In this document: one piece after another, positions 7,601 through 9,312 of the stretch
How positions within the stretch are numbered: the stretch's first letter is position 1
Layout: each line of letters opens with the position of its first letter
Source of the DNA: Pseudomonadota bacterium
Lineage (GTDB): Bacteria > Desulfobacterota > Desulfovibrionia > Desulfovibrionales > Desulfovibrionaceae
Direction of reading: 5' to 3'
Length of the DNA: 9,312 nucleotides
Assembly: GCA_023453335.1 (NCBI GenBank)
Contig: JAEXTU010000429.1
Span: forward strand, 1 to 9,312
Translations under genes and position numbers: made by a program
The notes under the pieces: model-generated
What the model was told of the DNA's origin: nothing
What the model saw: only the letters and a program-made list of their open reading frames with translations
Database searches by the model: none

Positions 7601-7623
7601 GGATCGAGGCGCTTGAGATCCAT
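4618..7623 (-). CDS. putA: Bifunctional proline dehydrogenase / L-glutamate-gamma-semialdehyde dehydrogenase (PutA)
   Basis: A 1001-aa enzyme that should oxidise proline to glutamate in two steps: FAD-dependent proline dehydrogenase (electrons to quinone) and NAD-dependent P5C dehydrogenase. After an alpha-helical N-terminal arm (1-130), the flavin TIM-barrel runs to about 435. It shows VKGAYWDYE (306-314) and the substrate-carboxylate arginines R422/R423 in YLVRRLLENTANESF. A Pro/Ala-rich linker (about 455-480) leads to the aldehyde dehydrogenase half: APWNFPLAI (648-655), FTGS at 725-728, general base E755 in AEMGGKN, catalytic C789 in GFSGQKCSACSR, EEVFGPV, and HPFGGYKLSG near the end. There is no ribbon-helix-helix domain, so it should not repress its own gene as E. 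coli PutA does. It also lacks the long C-terminal extension of the 1200-1300-aa forms. Regulation is probably by the Lrp-type gene 6 bp upstream. AAGGAG (7633-7638) in the end of that gene is the likely ribosome-binding site. Confidence 0.95.
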   Translation of the reverse strand: MDLKRLDPKIQARGREFFSSIRGEAPSIFNKGWWSGKVMDWAMQHEDFKVKLFRFVDVMPTLTTTESLTRHIEEYFAGEGGGLPPVMAAGLKAAGLAGKLGAGLMAKGIRSNIEGMGRQFIVGETAAEAVKNIEKLRKDGFAFTIDVLGEATVSEAEADARLAEHLDLLDGLGAAQAKWSPLGSGSGRADWGGEPMLNLSVKPTAFCSQLKARDLQGSVDGIAKRLIQVLVKVRDLGGMVCIDMESLDYKEITLALYRRLRACPELRDWPHLAVVLQAYLTSTEQDARELVHWARAEQLPIAIRLVKGAYWDYETVRAKQNGWPVPVWTHKAETDACYERVAAFLLENHDLVRLACGTHNVRTIAAVMETARALGVSEDRYEFQVLYGMAEPVRKGLKNVAGRVRLYCPYGQLIPGMAYLVRRLLENTANESFLRQSFAGEADMARLLEDPQDAAERARREAPAPKAPAGLPPFANQPPGDFTLPAVRAAFPKALAEVRAAMGQELPLRIAGREVRTGDLLDSYNPARTSEVVARVHQAGVAEVEAAIAAAKAAFPAWRNTPPAERAAVLFRAADLARARLYELAAWQVVEVGKQWDQAHADVDEAIDFLEYYGREMLRLGAPRRMGRAPGELSHYLYRPKGLAAVIAPWNFPLAISCGMSAAALVAGNCVLYKPSGLALAVGWRLAELLRDAGLPEGVFTYLPGRGSVMGDALVGHKDISAIAFTGSVETGLRIIQKAAEPAPGQDHVKKVVAEMGGKNAIIVDDDAELDEAVAGVLYSAFGFSGQKCSACSRVIVLDAVYDTFVRRLVAAADSLKLGPAEDPANAMGPVVDKAAKKNIMQYVELAGQEGNILLRKMPAQCEDDSCWAPLTIVENITPAHRIAQEEVFGPVLAVMRATNFDQAIAWANSTKFALTGAVYSRSPRHLEQARREFECGNLYLNRNSVGALVERHPFGGYKLSGIGSKAGGPDYLLQFMDPVTVTENTMRRGFTPIEEGDDWV

Positions 7624-7629
7624 GGGTCC

Positions 7630-8118
7630 TTACTCCTTGGGATCGCTGTCCGCCTGCGGGATGGGCAGGCCGGTGGTTTCCTTGACGGTGGTGAGCACGA
7701 TGGTGGTCCGGGTGTCGCGCACCTCGTGCACCCGGCCGAACCGCTTGAGCAGGCGGGAGAGGTGCTCGGTGTCCGCCACCCGCACCTTGAGCAGGTAGCA
7801 GTCCTGGCCCGCGGTGTGGTGCACCTCCAGGACCTCGGGGATGGCCGAGAGGTCCTGGCCGGACTCCACCGAGCCCACCGGCTCCTCGGTGCGCACGAAG
7901 GTGAAGCAGGTGAGCCCCAGGTCCAGGGCCTTGGGGTTGACCCGGGCGTGGTAGCCCAGGATCACCCCCCGCTTCTCCAGCTTGCGGACGCGCTCCAGCA
8001 CGGCCGAGGGGGCCATTCCGACGCGCCGGGCGATCTCGGCGTTGGGGGTGCGGGCATCGGCCTGGAGGATGTCCAGGATGCGCAGATCGACGCTGTCGAG
8101 TTCTGATTTGCCGTTCAT
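7630..8118 (-). CDS. Lrp/AsnC-family transcriptional regulator, probable regulator of putA
   Basis: A 162-aa DNA-binding protein with the Lrp/AsnC plan. An N-terminal helix-turn-helix (about 8-55) runs from LDSVDLRILDILQADAR through NAEIARRVGMAPSAVLERVRKLEKRGVI. A linker and a C-terminal RAM ligand-binding/oligomerisation domain follow, with GQDCYLLKVRVAD. Such proteins form dimers to octamers and sense amino acids. Adjacent Lrp-type genes control putA in several proteobacteria (PutR-type, usually divergent), so proline is the likely ligand by inference. Here the regulator is in the same direction and just upstream of putA, its last sense codons AAG GAG doubling as putA's Shine-Dalgarno sequence, which suggests co-transcription and coupled translation. 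The ATG at 8118 is chosen. An in-frame TTG at 8154 would add 12 unlikely residues, and that TTG is part of a TTGACA promoter box. The ATG has no Shine-Dalgarno sequence; see the promoter entry. Confidence 0.93.
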   Translation of the reverse strand: MNGKSELDSVDLRILDILQADARTPNAEIARRVGMAPSAVLERVRKLEKRGVILGYHARVNPKALDLGLTCFTFVRTEEPVGSVESGQDLSAIPEVLEVHHTAGQDCYLLKVRVADTEHLSRLLKRFGRVHEVRDTRTTIVLTTVKETTGLPIPQADSDPKE

Positions 8119-8124
8119 GGACAG

Positions 8125-8154
8125 AGTAAAATTCGTTTTCCGTGGCGATGTCAA
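8125..8154 (-). promoter_or_regulatory. Promoter of the lrp-putA operon, possibly giving a leaderless message
   Basis: On the minus strand a perfect TTGACA (8154-8149) is followed after 18 bp by TTTACT (8130-8125, four of six consensus bases). A 17-bp reading with TTTTAC is weaker. A start 7 nt beyond the -10 box falls at 8118-8119, on or beside the A of the regulator's ATG. The bases before this ATG (ACTCTGTCC) carry no Shine-Dalgarno sequence, which agrees with leaderless translation. This is a sequence reading only; a different upstream promoter is possible. Confidence 0.45.
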
Positions 8155-8162
8155 GAATGATG

Positions 8163-8179
8163 TTCTGGCATAGCCTGAA
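8163..8179. promoter_or_regulatory. Dyad upstream of the lrp promoter, candidate Lrp operator
   Basis: TTCTGGCATAGCCTGAA is a 17-bp dyad centred on T8171, with six of eight base pairs matching between arms (TTC-GGC and GCC-GAA). It lies directly upstream of the TTGACA box, at about -45 to -61 from the proposed start. Lrp/AsnC proteins bind degenerate dyads of roughly 15-17 bp and often control their own genes. The site does not match a known consensus that I can name, so the link is by position and symmetry. Confidence 0.35.
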
Positions 8180-8193
8180 AAACGCGCGATAAG

Positions 8194-8211
8194 CCCCCCT
8201 CACCCGGGGGG
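8194..8211 (-). terminator. Possible terminator between the exporter and the lrp-putA operon
   Basis: CCCCCC (8194-8199) and GGGGGG (8206-8211) form a 6-bp G-C stem with a 6-nt loop, extendable by two A-T pairs past one mismatch. In minus-strand RNA the hairpin is followed by CUUAUC and, further on, a run of five U (8178-8182). It lies 23 bp past the exporter stop. The U-run is too far away for a textbook intrinsic terminator, so read-through into lrp-putA cannot be excluded. Confidence 0.35.
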
Positions 8212-8233
8212 ATTCAGGAAGGCGGGCGGCCGG

Positions 8234-9312
8234 CTAGTGGCCGGCGCTGGGGGGGGGCCGGCGCATGATCCAGACAAAGAAGATGAGGCCGATGAAGATG
8301 CAGCCCTGGATGAAGAAGGCGTCGGAGTAGGCCAGGGCTGCGGCCTGGCGGTTCATCTGTGCGTAGATGCTGCCCAGGGCCAGGGTGGTGGCGTCGGCGA
8401 AGCTGCCGAGCCTGGCGGTGAGATGGCCGGTGAGGGAGTCCAGGCTCAGGCGGAACCCGGGGTTGAGCATGGACATGTGCTCGGCCAGCACGCTGTGGTG
8501 GTACTGGGTGCGCCGGGAGAGCAGCGTGGTCACGAAGGCCACCCCGAAGGAGCCGCCCAGGTTGCGCAGGAGGTTGAAGATGGACGAGGCGTTGTTCATC
8601 TGCTCCCGCGGCACCGAGGCCATGGTGGTGAAGGTCACGGCCACGAAGAAGAAGGGCATGCCCAAGCCCTGGATCACGCGGCCGGTCACCGCGGCGGCGA
8701 AGTCGATGTCTAGGGTGAAGCCGTGCATGTAGAACAGGGACCAGGAGGTGACCAGCATGCCGAAGGCGATGAGCAGCCGGGAGTCCAGGCGCTGGGTGAG
8801 CTTGCCCACCACCGGCATGGTCAGCACCGCGAAGAAGCCGCCCGGCCCCAGCACCACCCCGGCCAGGAAGGCGGTGTAGCCCATGAGGGTCTGGAGAAAG
8901 AGGGGCAGCAGCACGATGGAGCCGAAGAACCCGAAGAAGCCCAGGAACATGAAGATGTTGCCCATGGCGAAGCTGCGGTTTTTCAGCACCCGCAGGTTCA
9001 GGATGGGCCGCTCCTGGCGCAGCTCCCAGACGACCAGGGCCATGAGGCTCAGGGCGGACACCACGGCCAGGGCCACGATGAAGGTGGAGTTGAACCAGTC
9101 CTCGGTCTGGCCCTTGTCCAGCACGATCTGCAGGCTGCCGATGCCCAGGCAGAGCAGGGCCAGACCGATGTAGTCGACCTTCTCCCCGCTCTCCCGGCGC
9201 TCCATGTAGTCCGGGTCGTGCACGAACATGCCGTTCATGAACAGGGCCAGGATGCCGATGGGCAGGTTGATGTAGAAGATCCAGCGCCAGGAGTACTCGT
9301 CCGTGAGCCAGC
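8234..9312 (-). CDS. DHA2/EmrB-family MFS drug exporter (N-terminus off the right edge)
   Basis: The frame stays open to the right edge, giving 358 visible residues. The methionine at 9238 is internal, because the preceding codons read WLTDEYSWRWIFYINLPIGILALF, the conserved 'WRWIFYINxPIG' stretch of EmrB/QacA transporters. I count nine hydrophobic segments in order, matching helices 6-14 of this 14-helix inner-membrane family. The second-half motif-A-like loop reads PVVGKLTQRLDSRLL, and a polar segment (RRTQYHHSVLAEHMSMLNPGF) before the last helix is also EmrB-typical. These proton antiporters export hydrophobic drugs, often with an EmrA adaptor and a TolC-type channel; none is in view, but an adaptor gene may lie beyond the edge. 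About 150 N-terminal residues are missing. The C-terminal RRPPPSAGH is encoded partly by a nine-C tract on the minus strand. No substrate can be assigned. Confidence 0.9.
   Translation of the reverse strand, partial: WLTDEYSWRWIFYINLPIGILALFMNGMFVHDPDYMERRESGEKVDYIGLALLCLGIGSLQIVLDKGQTEDWFNSTFIVALAVVSALSLMALVVWELRQERPILNLRVLKNRSFAMGNIFMFLGFFGFFGSIVLLPLFLQTLMGYTAFLAGVVLGPGGFFAVLTMPVVGKLTQRLDSRLLIAFGMLVTSWSLFYMHGFTLDIDFAAAVTGRVIQGLGMPFFFVAVTFTTMASVPREQMNNASSIFNLLRNLGGSFGVAFVTTLLSRRTQYHHSVLAEHMSMLNPGFRLSLDSLTGHLTARLGSFADATTLALGSIYAQMNRQAAALAYSDAFFIQGCIFIGLIFFVWIMRRPPPSAGH

Noticed and set aside
4609..8106. A 1165-codon open frame antisense to putA and the Lrp-type gene
   Set aside because: It is a shadow of GC-rich coding DNA. 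The two real genes are in the same frame (6-bp gap), so their mirror frame stays open through both. The product is His/Gly/Gln/Leu-rich with no family motif.
8119..8154. TTG at 8154 as the start of the Lrp-type regulator
   Set aside because: No Shine-Dalgarno sequence precedes it, the 12 added residues are not family-like, and the TTG belongs to a TTGACA box.

Overview
The window is GC-rich, compactly coded bacterial DNA. It suggests a Gram-negative, anaerobic deltaproteobacterium of the Desulfovibrio type. This rests on gene style (a sigma-54 response regulator next to a Tad-pilus-like gene end, a PutA with no N-terminal DNA-binding domain, an EmrB-like pump) and on composition. No 16S or other marker gene is present, so the assignment is an inference.

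Layout. The left edge holds the last 43 codons of a plus-strand gene that resembles the C-terminus of TadE-like pilus assembly proteins. A minus-strand NtrC-type sigma-54 response regulator converges on it with only 6 bp between the stops. Divergent from the regulator, across about 165 bp with no convincing promoter, is a complete transketolase (666 aa). After transketolase comes a sharply AT-rich island (3701-3770). It is followed by a leader hairpin and a well-signalled 50-codon small gene of unknown function. Next is a short FmdB-type zinc-ribbon protein with its own sigma-70-like promoter. Three copies of a REP-like palindrome fill the 226 bp between that gene and the convergent putA.

The right half is on the minus strand and reads right to left. 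It contains the C-terminal two thirds of a DHA2/EmrB-family drug exporter, a possible terminator, an Lrp/AsnC-family regulator, and a bifunctional proline dehydrogenase/P5C dehydrogenase (PutA, 1001 aa). The regulator and putA are 6 bp apart, and the putA ribosome-binding site lies in the last two sense codons of the regulator. They therefore look like a two-gene operon for regulated proline-to-glutamate catabolism. The regulator has a good TTGACA box close to its ATG, no Shine-Dalgarno sequence, and a dyad just upstream, which fits autoregulation and perhaps a leaderless message.

No intergenic stretch reaches 300 bp. I see no rRNA, tRNA, CRISPR array, insertion sequence or phage gene. The genes are mostly ordinary housekeeping and regulatory genes. 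The less expected material is in the three intergenic regions between 3691 and 4617 and in the lrp upstream region. I do not see convincing evidence of a wholly new multi-gene system.
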